Shown here piece after piece: positions 7,160 to 16,031 of a stretch of DNA of 26,208 nucleotides (positions are counted from its first letter, which is position 1; each line of letters opens with the position of its first letter). The notes below the pieces were generated by a model. It did not search any database, was not told the origin of the DNA, and was given only the letters and a program-made list of their open reading frames with translations. This DNA comes from Bacillota bacterium (GTDB lineage: Bacteria > Bacillota > Clostridia > Christensenellales > CAG-138), in the NCBI GenBank assembly GCA_016288175.1, contig JAEEYN010000170.1:1-26208 (forward strand). Reading direction: 5' to 3'. A program made the translations under genes and the position numbers.

Positions 7160-9742
7160 ATGAAAAGGAAACTGATCTGCCTGCTCGCCGCAGCGGCGAT
7201 GGTGTTCGTGCTTCTGCCGGCCGCCGTCTTCGCCGCGCCGGAAAAGGCGCCCGCAAATCCGCAGACTTTAGCGCTTGAGCCGGCCGCGCCGGACGGCATC
7301 GAAGAAATCACGCTGAAGAACATTAAACCCCTCGCCGAGCCGACAAAAGCCGCTGTGGCATTCCGGGCCTTCGAATTCGAATACACGGCCGAAGGCCAGT
7401 TTGAAAACGAATGGCTCCTCTATGACGGCGACGGCGACGGCTACAACTGGAAATGGTGGGGCTACGGCGTCAACCAGACCGACGCCAAGCTTTCCGTTCA
7501 AGGCAACGGCTGCATCTACTCCCAATCCTACGACAACGACACCTACACGTCCCTGAGCCCGATAAACTTCGCGATCTCCCCCGCCGTGGACCTGCCCTCC
7601 TACGGCAGCCCGTACATGACCTATTACGTCCGCGCGACCGATCCCGATTACTGTGCCGAGCATTACGATATCTATATCGGCACGGAGCGTCAGATCGGCT
7701 CCGATATGACCCTGCTTTATTCTGAGACGCTGAGCTCCGCCGGCTGGCAGCAGCGCACGATCGACCTTTCCGATTATGCCGGGCAGACCGTTTATATCTA
7801 TCTCCGCCATCAGTGCTCGGATCAGTTCATTATCGCGATCGACTATATCCAGTTCTGGGCAGAGGAACCGGCTTCCCTTAATTCCGCGGCAAACGGCCCC
7901 GGAAACAATCTGCTTTTCACCACCGAGGGCAGCTATCCCTGGGTTGTTGCTTACGACGGAACCGAGCCCTACGTAAAGAGCAGCAACGAAGGCGTCGCGA
8001 GCTCCTCCTCCACGCTCACCTCCTCCGTCAACGCGCAGGCCGGCGATTCGATCGCCTTCGATTTCAAGGCCTGGGGCGAAGGCACCTCCACCCTTTGGGA
8101 TAAATGCAGTTTCTCCGTCAACGGCACGGAGGTCGCGGCATGGGGCGCCTACGACAACGAGAACTGGGAGACCTTCAGCTACACCGTCCCGGAGGACGGC
8201 ACATACAGTCTCACCTGGACTTATTCCAAGGACAGCTCCGTCAACAAGCCCGGCGACTATTTCGCGATCAACAATGTCCGTCTTGAAAAGGGCACTCCCG
8301 AAAACCTGATTGCGGGCTATTATTTCGAGGATGACGGCACCGGCAATCCCTCCTGGCGCAGCAACTGGTACCAAGCCGACAACGACGGCGACGGCAACCA
8401 GTGGGTCTGGGCCTATAACGAAGGCCTTGCGCCGTATGTCTACGAAGGTTCCGGCATGTTCGCCTCCCTGTCCGTGCTGAACGGAACGGCGCTTACGCCG
8501 GATAACTTTGCGATCGTCGGCCCGATCACGCTCAAGGGCTATCAGAACGTTCTCTCCTTCCACATGGGCGGCATCGGAAACTCCAGCCAGAATCAGGAGC
8601 ATTTCCGCGTATACTACAGCACGAGCCTCAACGGAAGCAGCTGGACCTCTCTCACGAACGAGATCACGACGAACGGCGAGTTCCAGCACTACACGGTCAA
8701 CCTCGACAGTTTAGCCGGGCAGACGATTTACATCGCTTTCCGTCACTATAACTGCACTAACCAGAACATGCTCCGCCTCGACGCGGTCGAGTTCTTCGGC
8801 ACCGATGAAGCGCCGGCGCCGATCGAGGAAGTCGATATTTACGGTCTCCCGTATCCCGAATGGAACGCCGTTCCCGCGACGGACCAGTACGTTCCGGAAG
8901 GAGTGCATTATACGCTCAACAACTGCGCATGGGGGTATCGCGATGTCAATACAGGCGCGGGCGGGCAGATGACGGAGGGCATGGTATTCGATAACGAAAA
9001 CTACGAATACTATATGGTCTTCCTGATCCTTGCCGATCCCGGGTATTCTTTCGCGGAGTACGTGACCTTCCGGATCGATGACGACGAAGGTCTGGTCGAC
9101 AGCGTCACCTACCACGAAGAAGGCAGCTACAAGTATTACCTCGTATATTCGCATCCCTATATGCTGATCCCGCAGTCCTTCTACACCATTCGCCGCGTAC
9201 AGATAGAAGGTTTCACCGTTCCGCAGTACGGAGGCGTGTGCAGTCCCGGCCATTGCTATTCCGGACAGTATTCGATTTATGAGTCATATATGCTGTGGTA
9301 CACCGTGGACGGCTATGCCGGCACGCTTTACGAAGGCGAACAGATCAACAGTCCCGGCTATTACCGCATGGTTTACAGGATCGCTGCCGAAGGCGATTGG
9401 CATTTCGGCGATATCGAAGAGCTCATCGAGGTAACGATCAACGGCAGCACGGAACAGATCAAAACATACTATATGGATGATGACGGAATGCTGTGTATCG
9501 AAACACTGCGGTACGGTGTTGCGCCTAACGGTCTCCTCGGCGACGTCAACTGCAACGGCACCATCAACACCCTTGACGCTCTGCTCGTACTGCGCCACGT
9601 AATGGGCGTGTCAACACTGGGCGAGCCGGGCATCTATCTCGCGAACGTTAACGGAGACAACACCGTTAACTTCACCGATGCGCTGCTGATCCTCCGTTAT
9701 GCGATGAACGTCATCTCTTCGTTCCCCGCTTCTCCTAACTGA
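7160..9742 (+). CDS. Secreted multidomain protein with adhesin-like beta domains and a C-terminal dockerin
   Basis: 860 residues. A signal peptide (MKRKLICLLAAAAMVFVLLP, cleavage likely after VFA) is followed by two domains that look like the cleaved-adhesin / choice-of-anchor J type, at about residues 70-234 and 383-543. Each has a DGDGxxWxW start and a late LAGQTIYIAFRH-type strand followed by LDxVEF. Between them (about 245-380) is a carbohydrate-binding-module-like beta domain. A further unassigned region (about 550-785) precedes a type I dockerin: DVNCNGTINTLDALLVLRH and NVNGDNTVNFTDALLILRY are the two calcium-loop/helix repeats. The dockerin implies docking to a cohesin on a cellulosome-like scaffold or on the cell surface. 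No glycosidase catalytic motif is visible, so I infer a binding or structural role. Confidence 0.85.
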   Translation: MKRKLICLLAAAAMVFVLLPAAVFAAPEKAPANPQTLALEPAAPDGIEEITLKNIKPLAEPTKAAVAFRAFEFEYTAEGQFENEWLLYDGDGDGYNWKWWGYGVNQTDAKLSVQGNGCIYSQSYDNDTYTSLSPINFAISPAVDLPSYGSPYMTYYVRATDPDYCAEHYDIYIGTERQIGSDMTLLYSETLSSAGWQQRTIDLSDYAGQTVYIYLRHQCSDQFIIAIDYIQFWAEEPASLNSAANGPGNNLLFTTEGSYPWVVAYDGTEPYVKSSNEGVASSSSTLTSSVNAQAGDSIAFDFKAWGEGTSTLWDKCSFSVNGTEVAAWGAYDNENWETFSYTVPEDGTYSLTWTYSKDSSVNKPGDYFAINNVRLEKGTPENLIAGYYFEDDGTGNPSWRSNWYQADNDGDGNQWVWAYNEGLAPYVYEGSGMFASLSVLNGTALTPDNFAIVGPITLKGYQNVLSFHMGGIGNSSQNQEHFRVYYSTSLNGSSWTSLTNEITTNGEFQHYTVNLDSLAGQTIYIAFRHYNCTNQNMLRLDAVEFFGTDEAPAPIEEVDIYGLPYPEWNAVPATDQYVPEGVHYTLNNCAWGYRDVNTGAGGQMTEGMVFDNENYEYYMVFLILADPGYSFAEYVTFRIDDDEGLVDSVTYHEEGSYKYYLVYSHPYMLIPQSFYTIRRVQIEGFTVPQYGGVCSPGHCYSGQYSIYESYMLWYTVDGYAGTLYEGEQINSPGYYRMVYRIAAEGDWHFGDIEELIEVTINGSTEQIKTYYMDDDGMLCIETLRYGVAPNGLLGDVNCNGTINTLDALLVLRHVMGVSTLGEPGIYLANVNGDNTVNFTDALLILRYAMNVISSFPASPN

Positions 9743-9799
9743 GATGCTTCCCGCATGCGCGGCCGAATAACCGCACTTTAACCGGGAACCGCCGGGGTG

Positions 9800-9990
9800 C
9801 ATTAGGCGCGGCGTGATAAGGCTGTTTTTCAATCATGCTTGCCGCGCCGAAATGAAGACGCCCGCAAACGGGCTAATGAAGAATGAAGGAATGAAGACGC
9901 TTCGCTAATGATTTTTCAGCGGGCGTCTTCGCTTCATTAGGCGGCAAAGCAGCCGTTTTCATTAAGCCGGAAGGCTGACTTCATCAGGAG
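9800..9990. repeat. Intergenic nested inverted repeats, MITE- or REP-like
   Basis: The gap 9743-10100 holds no gene. GGCGCGGC (9805-9812) pairs with GCCGCGCC (9841-9848). GAAGACGCCCGC, within 9851-9865, pairs with GCGGGCGTCTTC (9919-9930), with further TCATTA/TAATGA-type complementarity outside. CATTAGGCG occurs at 9800 and again at 9935, and ATGAAG recurs several times. The folded arrangement resembles a palindromic intergenic repeat or a small non-autonomous element. It could also act as a transcription barrier after the dockerin gene. Confidence 0.5.
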
Positions 9991-10104
9991 GCTCCCGACT
10001 TCATTGAGCTGACCGGGCACTACCCGGCGGTCTTTCCGTCTTGTGCCCTGCCGCGGCTCGCCATCGCGGCGCCGGACCGCAGCTCGCGCCCGTCCGCCCG
10101 GCAT

Positions 10105-10133
10105 TTACTTTTTCGGTATATTTGTGTTATAAT
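10105..10133 (+). promoter_or_regulatory. Predicted sigma-A promoter for the DUF2974 gene
   Basis: TTACTT (10105-10110), 17-bp spacer, TATAAT (10128-10133), 47 bp upstream of the chosen ATG at 10180. Confidence 0.65.
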
Positions 10134-10179
10134 AGCAACAGCGATGCACCGCCTTTCTGCGGGGCAAAAGGAGCAGACT

Positions 10180-11355
10180 ATGGCAAACATTCTCGATTAT
10201 CTGATCTGGCGAGGGGATATCCCCTTTTCCGCGGTGCCTTTCAATGAGGTTGACGCCGTGATCCTTTCGCGGATCTCCTATATGCGTCTCGACCGGTTCA
10301 TGTTCTATGCGGGCATGGATCCGATCTCCCTGCCTTCGGCCGTTAAAAAGCTGCTCGATCCCTCCGTCCGCCCGTCGGCCAACCCGCTTTCCGAAAGCAA
10401 CATCAAAATGCTCACCGCGCTTTCGGATGCGCCGCGCTACAGCGGGATCGAAATGCTTTACTACGTCAGCCATTTCGACGCGAAACACCAGGTGCAGTTT
10501 GCCGCCGTCACCTTCCGCCTTGCCGAAAACAGCTATTATGTCGCCTTCCGCGGCACGGACAACACCCTCATTGGCTGGAAGGAAGATTTCAACATGAGCT
10601 TTTCCTGCCCCGTTCCGTCGCAGGGCGAAGCCGTCAGGTATCTCGATTCCCTCGGCCGCAAGCTCGGCGTTATTCCGGCCGCGAAGGAAGAAGGGGCGCT
10701 TCCCGCCGTTCCGGCGTCGGACTGCCGCTTCATCGTCGGCGGGCATTCAAAGGGCGGCAACCTTGCCGTTTATTCCTCCGCGTTCTGCAGCGAGGAACTC
10801 CAGAAAAGGATTGATCTCGTCTATAATTTCGACGGACCGGGCTTCAATCCGCCCGTGCTTGAAAGCGAGGGCTACACGCGCATCTGCGACCGCGTGAGCA
10901 CCTTCGTTCCGCAGTCGTCGGTCGTCGGGATGCTGCTCGAGCACGAGGAAAAATACACGATCGTCCGCTCGACGAGCAAAAATATCTGGCAGCACGACAC
11001 CTTTTCCTGGGAAGTCGGCCGCAGCGGCTTTACGGCCCTCGAATCGGTCACGAACGGGAGCCGTTTCCTCGATTACACGATAAAAGCATGGATGACGAGC
11101 CTCGAGCCCGCTCGCCGCGAGCGTTTCGTCGACGCCGTTTACCGCGTTCTTCTCGACACGAACGTTTCAACGGTCCGCGAGCTCACGCAGAACAAGTTCT
11201 CCACCTTCCGCAAGGTCTACGCCTCCGTCCGCAAGCAGGACGAACAGACGCGCAAGGACCTTGCCCATTCCGTCAAGCTTTTCGCGAAGAGCGCAAAGGT
11301 CGGCATGATCAAGCTGCTTGAGGAGCGCGCGGAGAATTTCCCAAAGCTTATATAG
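10180..11355 (+). CDS. DUF2974 (Mbeg1-like) alpha/beta hydrolase
   Basis: 391 residues from ATG 10180, which follows AAGGAGCAGACT; the in-frame ATG at 10144 lacks a ribosome binding site and overlaps the likely transcript start. The N-terminus MANILDYLIWRGDIPFSAVP is typical of DUF2974. The lipase-like core shows YVAFRGTDNTLIGWKEDF and the nucleophile elbow GGHSKGGNLAVY, a GxSxG motif. VYNFDGPGF follows as in related lipases. No signal peptide or membrane segment is seen, so a cytoplasmic esterase or lipase is likely. The gene is monocistronic, with its own promoter and a shared terminator at 11402-11435. The true substrate is unknown for this family. Confidence 0.85.
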   Translation: MANILDYLIWRGDIPFSAVPFNEVDAVILSRISYMRLDRFMFYAGMDPISLPSAVKKLLDPSVRPSANPLSESNIKMLTALSDAPRYSGIEMLYYVSHFDAKHQVQFAAVTFRLAENSYYVAFRGTDNTLIGWKEDFNMSFSCPVPSQGEAVRYLDSLGRKLGVIPAAKEEGALPAVPASDCRFIVGGHSKGGNLAVYSSAFCSEELQKRIDLVYNFDGPGFNPPVLESEGYTRICDRVSTFVPQSSVVGMLLEHEEKYTIVRSTSKNIWQHDTFSWEVGRSGFTALESVTNGSRFLDYTIKAWMTSLEPARRERFVDAVYRVLLDTNVSTVRELTQNKFSTFRKVYASVRKQDEQTRKDLAHSVKLFAKSAKVGMIKLLEERAENFPKLI

Positions 11356-11401
11356 AGCTGAAGCGTTCCGCCCACAGTGCATGCAAATAACATCCGAACA
11401 T

Positions 11402-11435
11402 AAAAAAGGTTTTCCCTTTCCGGAAAACCTTTTTG
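11402..11435. terminator. Bidirectional terminator between convergent genes
   Basis: AAAAGGTTTTCC and GGAAAACCTTTT form a long stem around CTTTC, with A-tracts and T-tracts on the two sides. It can end both the DUF2974 transcript (+) and the udk-DUF5662 transcript (-). Confidence 0.85.
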
Positions 11436-11454
11436 CTTTAAGTTTTGTTTTTCT

Positions 11455-12030
11455 TTAATAATCCTTCTGCTTCTTCAGTTCCCTGCGGATATACCGGAAA
11501 GTTTTCTTTTCGCCCTCATCGCGGAGCATAACGAGCAGTTTTTCAAGCAGCTTCGCCGTTTCCGGATGCATACGGTCCTTCGCCTTGCCGCGGGCAAAAT
11601 ACTCATAGGCGGAGGCGTCGGTGTATTCCTTGCCCTTATAGGTCTTGCAGGCGCCGACGCGGTCGCAGAACATCTCGATCACGAAAACGAGCGGCATCTT
11701 GACCGGGCTCATCGCCTTTGTTACGGGGTTGTAATCCGTCCAGTATTCGAAATGGTGCCTGTTGCGGCCCTTGTGGTGCATCCAGGCGAAGGAAAAACCG
11801 TAATCCGCCCTCTCGAGCTCGTTGGGGCTGCGGTGGCCGTCGAAATGCTTCGCGCTCGGTATGAATTCCTGGAGGGAGAATTTCGAAAGGTCGTGGAACA
11901 GGCCCCGCAGCGGTATCCCCGCGCGGACGCAGTGCACGAACACGGCGTTGCGGTGCTTCGTGACGACCCTCAGATGCTTGAGAGGATGCGATTTTTTCTT
12001 TTCAGCTGACGGCTTCTGCTCGGTCTCCAT
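11455..12030 (-). CDS. DUF5662 family protein
   Basis: 191 residues. After a basic start (HPLKHLRVVTKHRNAVFVHC) come histidine-rich motifs: LFHDLSKFSLQEF, AWMHHKGRNRHHFEYW, and later CDRVGACKTYKGKEY and HPETAKLLEKLL. The HDLSK and HHxxxxHHxEYW groups look like a metal-binding helical site similar to HD-type proteins. This pattern fits the DUF5662 family, which has no established reaction. Its ATG shares one base with the stop of the upstream uridine kinase (TAATG), so the two are translationally coupled. Confidence 0.75.
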   Translation of the reverse strand: METEQKPSAEKKKSHPLKHLRVVTKHRNAVFVHCVRAGIPLRGLFHDLSKFSLQEFIPSAKHFDGHRSPNELERADYGFSFAWMHHKGRNRHHFEYWTDYNPVTKAMSPVKMPLVFVIEMFCDRVGACKTYKGKEYTDASAYEYFARGKAKDRMHPETAKLLEKLLVMLRDEGEKKTFRYIRRELKKQKDY

Positions 12031-12674
12031 TATTTGCTCTCCGTCTCGCGGGCCTTCTTTTCCTTCTCCTGAAGGAGTTTTTTCTCGATGTACGCGGTCA
12101 CGGCCTCCGACGCCATCGTGTTCTTTCCTCCGCGCATGACGGCGAAATCGGCCTTGTCGATATACTTGCTGATGTATTCGTCATACATCGGCTTGACCGT
12201 CGCTTTATACTGCGCGGCGATGCTTTCGAGCGTCCTCCCGCGCTTTTTCATATCGCGGTCAATGCGCCGCAGCAGGCAGATATCGGTATCGACCCGCATA
12301 TAGATCTTCAGATCCATGTGGGACATCAGCCGCACATCATAGAAAGCGTGGATGCCCTCGATGATAAGCACTTCCGGGGGATAGATCAGCTCGTCCGAAT
12401 CCGCCCTGCAGTGGTTCGGGAAATCATAGCCCTTCTTCGTGATCGGCCGCCCCGCCTTCAGTGCGAGAACATCCATATAGAGCTCGTCGTGGTCGAAGAT
12501 ATCCGGCGAATCGTAGTTCACCTTCGCCCTCTCCTCCATCGGTTTGGCCTTCTGGTCGAAATAATAGCAATCCTGCCCGAGGATCTCGCAGGAGCAGGAT
12601 AGCTCCTCCTTGATCGTTTTGGCAAGGGTCGATTTTCCGCTGCTCGTGCCGCCGCAAATGCCGATAATGATCAT
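12030..12674 (-). CDS. udk: Uridine kinase
   Basis: 214 residues from ATG 12674. Walker A is GGTSSGKSTLA near residues 7-17, followed by the family motif LGQDCYYFDQ and the NYDSPDIFDHDEL block that binds uridine/cytidine. VLIIEGIHAFYD is the Walker B-like strand, and RRIDRDMKKRGRT forms the lid. The enzyme phosphorylates uridine and cytidine with ATP or GTP in pyrimidine salvage. Upstream codons in the same frame (to 12848) overlap the predicted promoter and have no motif, so they are left out. It faces an NCS2 uracil/xanthine permease across a short divergent region, which fits a salvage theme. Confidence 0.88.
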   Translation of the reverse strand: MIIIGICGGTSSGKSTLAKTIKEELSCSCEILGQDCYYFDQKAKPMEERAKVNYDSPDIFDHDELYMDVLALKAGRPITKKGYDFPNHCRADSDELIYPPEVLIIEGIHAFYDVRLMSHMDLKIYMRVDTDICLLRRIDRDMKKRGRTLESIAAQYKATVKPMYDEYISKYIDKADFAVMRGGKNTMASEAVTAYIEKKLLQEKEKKARETESK

Positions 12675-12753
12675 CTTCAGTCTATGCCCCCCGAATTCGT
12701 TTTGTGACACCGCGCGGCTATGAACAAGCTCCTCGCGTATGCTTACCGAACAT

Positions 12754-12782
12754 ATTATAACAAAATTCTCATCGGGTTTAAA
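12754..12782 (-). promoter_or_regulatory. Predicted promoter for udk-DUF5662
   Basis: TTTAAA (12782-12777), 17-bp spacer, TATAAT (12759-12754) on the minus strand, about 75 bp before the udk ATG. Confidence 0.65.
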
Positions 12783-12854
12783 GAGCGAATTTATCGGCCG
12801 CGGTCCGCTGCTCCGTTTTCTCCGCCCCGGCATGTTATATATTGTCACAATTTG

Positions 12855-12883
12855 TTGACAGGGGGCGTCGTTTGCAGTATCAT
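12855..12883 (+). promoter_or_regulatory. Predicted promoter for the NCS2 permease
   Basis: A perfect TTGACA (12855-12860), 17-bp spacer and TATCAT (12878-12883). The ATG at 12960 is preceded by AAGGAGTACATC. I saw no PyrR-type attenuator in the short leader. Confidence 0.75.
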
Positions 12884-12959
12884 TTTTATATACGGACAGC
12901 CGCGTTTTTGCGCCGCTGTCCCGAAATAAGTAAACATGAAGGAGTCAAAGGAGTACATC

Positions 12960-14405
12960 ATGAAACTTATCTACAACGTCAGCGACAAGCCGAAGTTCAG
13001 GGAAATCATTATCTTCGCTTTCCAGCAGCTTCTCGCGATCATGGCGGCAACGATCGCCGTTCCCGCGATCATAAACAACTATGTCTCCTCCGAAACCGTC
13101 CTCGGCGCGGGGCAGATGACCGCCTCCGCCGCCCTCTTCGGCGCCGGTATCGGAACCATTGTCTACCAGCTCTTCACACGCTTCCGCAGCCCCGTCTTCC
13201 TCGGTTCGTCCTTCGCGTTCCTGAGCTCGATGTCCGTCGCCTTTGCCGGCGCGGCAAGCATGTCGCTCGGCTTCCTCGGCCTCATCATCGGCGCGGCATT
13301 CGCGGCGCTCGTGTATGTCGTCATCGCGATCCTCGTTAAATTCGCCGGCGTCAAGTGGATCTCGAAGCTCATGCCCGCCGTCGTTATCGGGCCTATCGTT
13401 GCGATCATTGGCCTCTCCCTCGCGGGGAACGCCGTCGGGGACATGATGAAGGGCGATTTCCTCGGTGCGGACGGCAATCCCACCGCTTCTCCTCTCATAG
13501 CGCTCGTCTGTGCGCTCGTAACGCTGTTCACCGTCATCCTCTGCTCCACCTACGGCAAGAAGCAGATCCGCCTGATCCCGTTCATCATCGGAATCATCGC
13601 GGGCTACATCGTTGCTCTCGGCTTCACCCTCATCGGCAGGGCGACCGGCAACGCGGCGCTCAGGATCATCGATTTCGCGCCCATCAAGGCTCTTGTCAAA
13701 GGCGGCGTATCGGTCGAAACCTTTATCTCGCTTCCGCAGTTCTCGTTCCTTAAAGCCATCGACGGCTTTAAGGATCTCAATCCCGCATATATCGGCACGA
13801 TCGCCGTTGCGTATATCCCCGTTGCGTTCGTCGTTTTCGCGGAGCATATCGCGGACCATAAGAACCTTTCCAGCATCATCGAAAAGGATCTGCTCACCGA
13901 TCCCGGTCTCTCCCGCACTCTCCTCGGCGACGGCGTCGGTTCATTCGCGGGCGCGCTGTTCGGCGGCTGCCCCAACACCACCTACGGCGAATCCATCGGC
14001 TGCGTCGCGATCACCCGCAACGCCTCCGTCGTTTCCGTCACCGGCGCGGCGATCCTCGCCCTCCTCGTGGCGTTCATTTCGCCCTTCGTCGCTTTCCTCG
14101 ATTCCATCCCCGCCTGCGTCATGGGCGGCGTCTGCATGACCCTCTACGGCTTCATCGCGGTATCCGGCCTCAAGATGCTGCAGCCCGTTGACCTCAACGA
14201 GAACCGCAACCTTTTCGTCGCCTCCGTCATCCTGATCGCCGGCGTCGGCGGCCTCGCTCTCGACTTTGCTCTCGAAGGCGGCCAGACCATCAAGATCACC
14301 TCCGTTGCCTGTGCTCTGATCCTCGGCATCATCACGAACCTTATGCTTTCGAAGAAAAAGAAAACCGAAGGCGAAGAGGACGAGCCCCAGCAGGTAATCA
14401 AATAA
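12960..14405 (+). CDS. NCS2-family uracil/xanthine permease
   Basis: 481 residues from ATG 12960, chosen because AAGGAG lies seven bases upstream; an in-frame ATG at 12936 has no site. About 12-14 hydrophobic segments fill the protein. Family signatures include QQLLAIMAATIAVPAII near the start, the FVVFAEHIADHKNL segment with the substrate-binding Glu, and GSFAGALFGGCPNTTYGESIG, the NxTTYxE-type motif of UraA-like transporters. It is predicted to import uracil (or another nucleobase) with protons. A charged tail (KKKKTEGEEDE) ends it. Its divergent neighbour udk supports a pyrimidine salvage role, so uracil is more likely than purine. Confidence 0.9.
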   Translation: MKLIYNVSDKPKFREIIIFAFQQLLAIMAATIAVPAIINNYVSSETVLGAGQMTASAALFGAGIGTIVYQLFTRFRSPVFLGSSFAFLSSMSVAFAGAASMSLGFLGLIIGAAFAALVYVVIAILVKFAGVKWISKLMPAVVIGPIVAIIGLSLAGNAVGDMMKGDFLGADGNPTASPLIALVCALVTLFTVILCSTYGKKQIRLIPFIIGIIAGYIVALGFTLIGRATGNAALRIIDFAPIKALVKGGVSVETFISLPQFSFLKAIDGFKDLNPAYIGTIAVAYIPVAFVVFAEHIADHKNLSSIIEKDLLTDPGLSRTLLGDGVGSFAGALFGGCPNTTYGESIGCVAITRNASVVSVTGAAILALLVAFISPFVAFLDSIPACVMGGVCMTLYGFIAVSGLKMLQPVDLNENRNLFVASVILIAGVGGLALDFALEGGQTIKITSVACALILGIITNLMLSKKKKTEGEEDEPQQVIK

Positions 14406-14422
14406 TAATTAACAGAACCGCA

Positions 14423-14453
14423 AACAGGGTCCGAAAAAGGATCCTGTTTTTTG
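14423..14453 (+). terminator. Rho-independent terminator after the permease
   Basis: ACAGGGTCC pairs with GGATCCTGT (one G-T pair) around GAAAAA and is followed by TTTTTTG. It begins about 18 bp past the stop codon. Confidence 0.85.
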
Positions 14454-14608
14454 TTTCGTTCCGCCGAAAAAGCTCTCCGATTTTTCTGCAGGGGCATGAA
14501 TGGATATCGGCACCTTCGGACCTGTCCTCCCGACTTGCCGGCGGGCCGCAGTAACCATTCCCCTTCCGCCTTTCATACTATGGCAGCAAAGCCATGGGGA
14601 GGTACGGT

Positions 14609-14878
14609 ATGGAGAACGGTAAAGTTTCGCGTGAGGGGCGGATGACGCTCGACGCGCTGCCGAAAGGAATGGCCGGACGGATCGAATCGGTAAATGCGGA
14701 GGGCGAAACGGGTCTGCGGCTGACGGAGCTCGGTTATTTCCCCGGGGAAAGGGTCGAAAAGGTCCTCGAAAGCCCTCTCGGCGACCCCTGCGCGTACCGT
14801 GTCCGCGGAACGGTCGTCTCCCTCAGGAAAACCGACGCGGAACGTATATCCGTTCGGACAGGCGGGTGGGAAGAATGA
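14609..14878 (+). CDS. feoA: Ferrous iron transport protein A
   Basis: 89 residues from ATG 14609. I prefer this to the ATG at 14594 because the ribosome binding site GGGGAGG would otherwise fall within the gene. The SH3-like FeoA pattern is clear: LDALPKGMAGRIESV, LRLTELGYFPGERVEKV, and CAYRVRGTVVSLRKTDAERISV. FeoA is a small cytoplasmic partner of the FeoB Fe(II) transporter. Its stop overlaps the feoB ATG (ATGA at 14875-14878). A short palindrome ATGGC-AGCAAA-GCCAT overlaps the leader just before the ribosome binding site. With feoB cut, FeoA is probably left without a partner at this locus. Confidence 0.9.
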   Translation: MENGKVSREGRMTLDALPKGMAGRIESVNAEGETGLRLTELGYFPGERVEKVLESPLGDPCAYRVRGTVVSLRKTDAERISVRTGGWEE

Positions 14879-15982
14879 GACCGGCAGCGCGTTCATCGGG
14901 CATCGGCGTTTTCGGCAAAAACCTGCCCGGCGGAAATGGTGCCGCCGGCCGCGCGGCGCCGGTCGTCGCCCTCGCGGGCAACCCGAACGTCGGCAAAAGT
15001 ACCGTCTTCAACGCCCTGACCGGCCTCAAACAGCACACCGGCAACTGGACGGGCAAGACCGTCGATCTCGCGTGCGGACGGACCGACCTCGGCGGGAAGG
15101 AGCTGACGCTCGTGGACCTGCCGGGCTGCTATTCGCTTTCCCCCGCTTCCGGCGAGGAGGCTGTCGCGCGGGATTTTCTTCTCCGCGAAAAGCCGGACGC
15201 CGTCGTCGCGGTCGTCAGCGCCGCATGCCCGGAGCGGAGCCTTGCGCTTGCGCTCGAGGTGCTCGCTCTCGGCCTTCCGACGGTCGTGCTGCTGAACCTT
15301 GCGGATGAAGCCGAACGCGCCGGCGTCCGCATCGACGCGGAGGAGCTCTCCCGCCGCCTCGGCGTTCCGGCCGTCCTCTGTTCCGCGCGCAGTGGTAAAG
15401 GTTTAAAAGAGCTTCGCGCGGCGCTCGGGCTCGTTCTTGCGGGCGGCGGCATGAACACCCAAAGCGAGTTTTTTACCGGCGATTATTATCAAAACTCCGG
15501 CTCGGACAGCCGACGGGAGCTAAGCGAACGCTGCCTTCGTGAGTGCTCGCGCCTGCTTGACGGCGCCGTAAGCAGGCTTCCTCCCCGCGGAAAGGATCCA
15601 ACGGAGCGGATCGATAAGATCGTGACGGGCCGCTTCACGGCGTTCCCGCTGATGTTCCTTCTGCTGCTCGGCGTATTTTATCTCACGATCGTCGGCGCGA
15701 ATTACCCTTCCCGCCTGCTCTCCGATGTTTTCGGCCGTCTCGAAAACCTTCTTTACGGCCTTTTCATCCGCCTCGGCGTTCTCCCCTTCGTCCGTGACGC
15801 GCTTATCCTCGGCGTTTTCCGCACCGTCGCCTTCGTCGTTTCGGTCATGCTCCCGCCGATGGCGATCTTCTTCCCGCTGTTCTCGCTTCTCGAGGATCTC
15901 GGCTTCCTTCCTCGCGCCGCTTTCGACCTCGACCGCTGCTTCGCCCGCTGCGGCTCCTGCGGCAAACAGGCACTGACCATGT
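14875..15982 (+). pseudogene. feoB: Ferrous iron transporter B, 3' half lost at the element junction
   Basis: About 369 FeoB residues remain of a family length of roughly 650-750. The G domain is intact: G1 GNPNVGKST (about 35-43), the switch NWTGKT, G3 DLPG (81-84), G4 NLAD (141-144) and G5 SARSGKG. The first membrane segments follow (FPLMFLLLLGVFYL, VSVMLPPMAIFFPLFSLLEDLG). Similarity stops exactly in the conserved gate motif CGSCGKQALTMC, where MGFGCN is expected; instead the frame reads IEKFRV and runs on through three CRISPR repeats to 16215. The break is therefore an insertion or rearrangement junction, not a sequencing frameshift. Most of the permease domain is absent, so Fe(II) transport by this copy is lost unless the 3' part lies beyond the element. 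Confidence 0.9.
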
Positions 15983-16031
15983 GCATAGAGAAATTTAGGG
16001 TACATCAGCTACGGAAACCTGTTGCAGGTGT

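Noticed and set aside
7268..8689. 473-aa minus-strand ORF opposite the dockerin gene
   Set aside because: The + strand has the signal peptide, domains, dockerin, promoter and ribosome binding site. The minus frame has no motif and comes from codon bias.
12945..13859. 304-aa minus-strand ORF opposite the permease
   Set aside because: Highly charged low-complexity sequence antisense to clear membrane segments of the NCS2 permease.
14453..14608. Iron-responsive (Fur or DtxR type) operator upstream of feoA
   Set aside because: Only a short ATGGC/GCCAT palindrome is present. It fits neither consensus and no clear promoter accompanies it.
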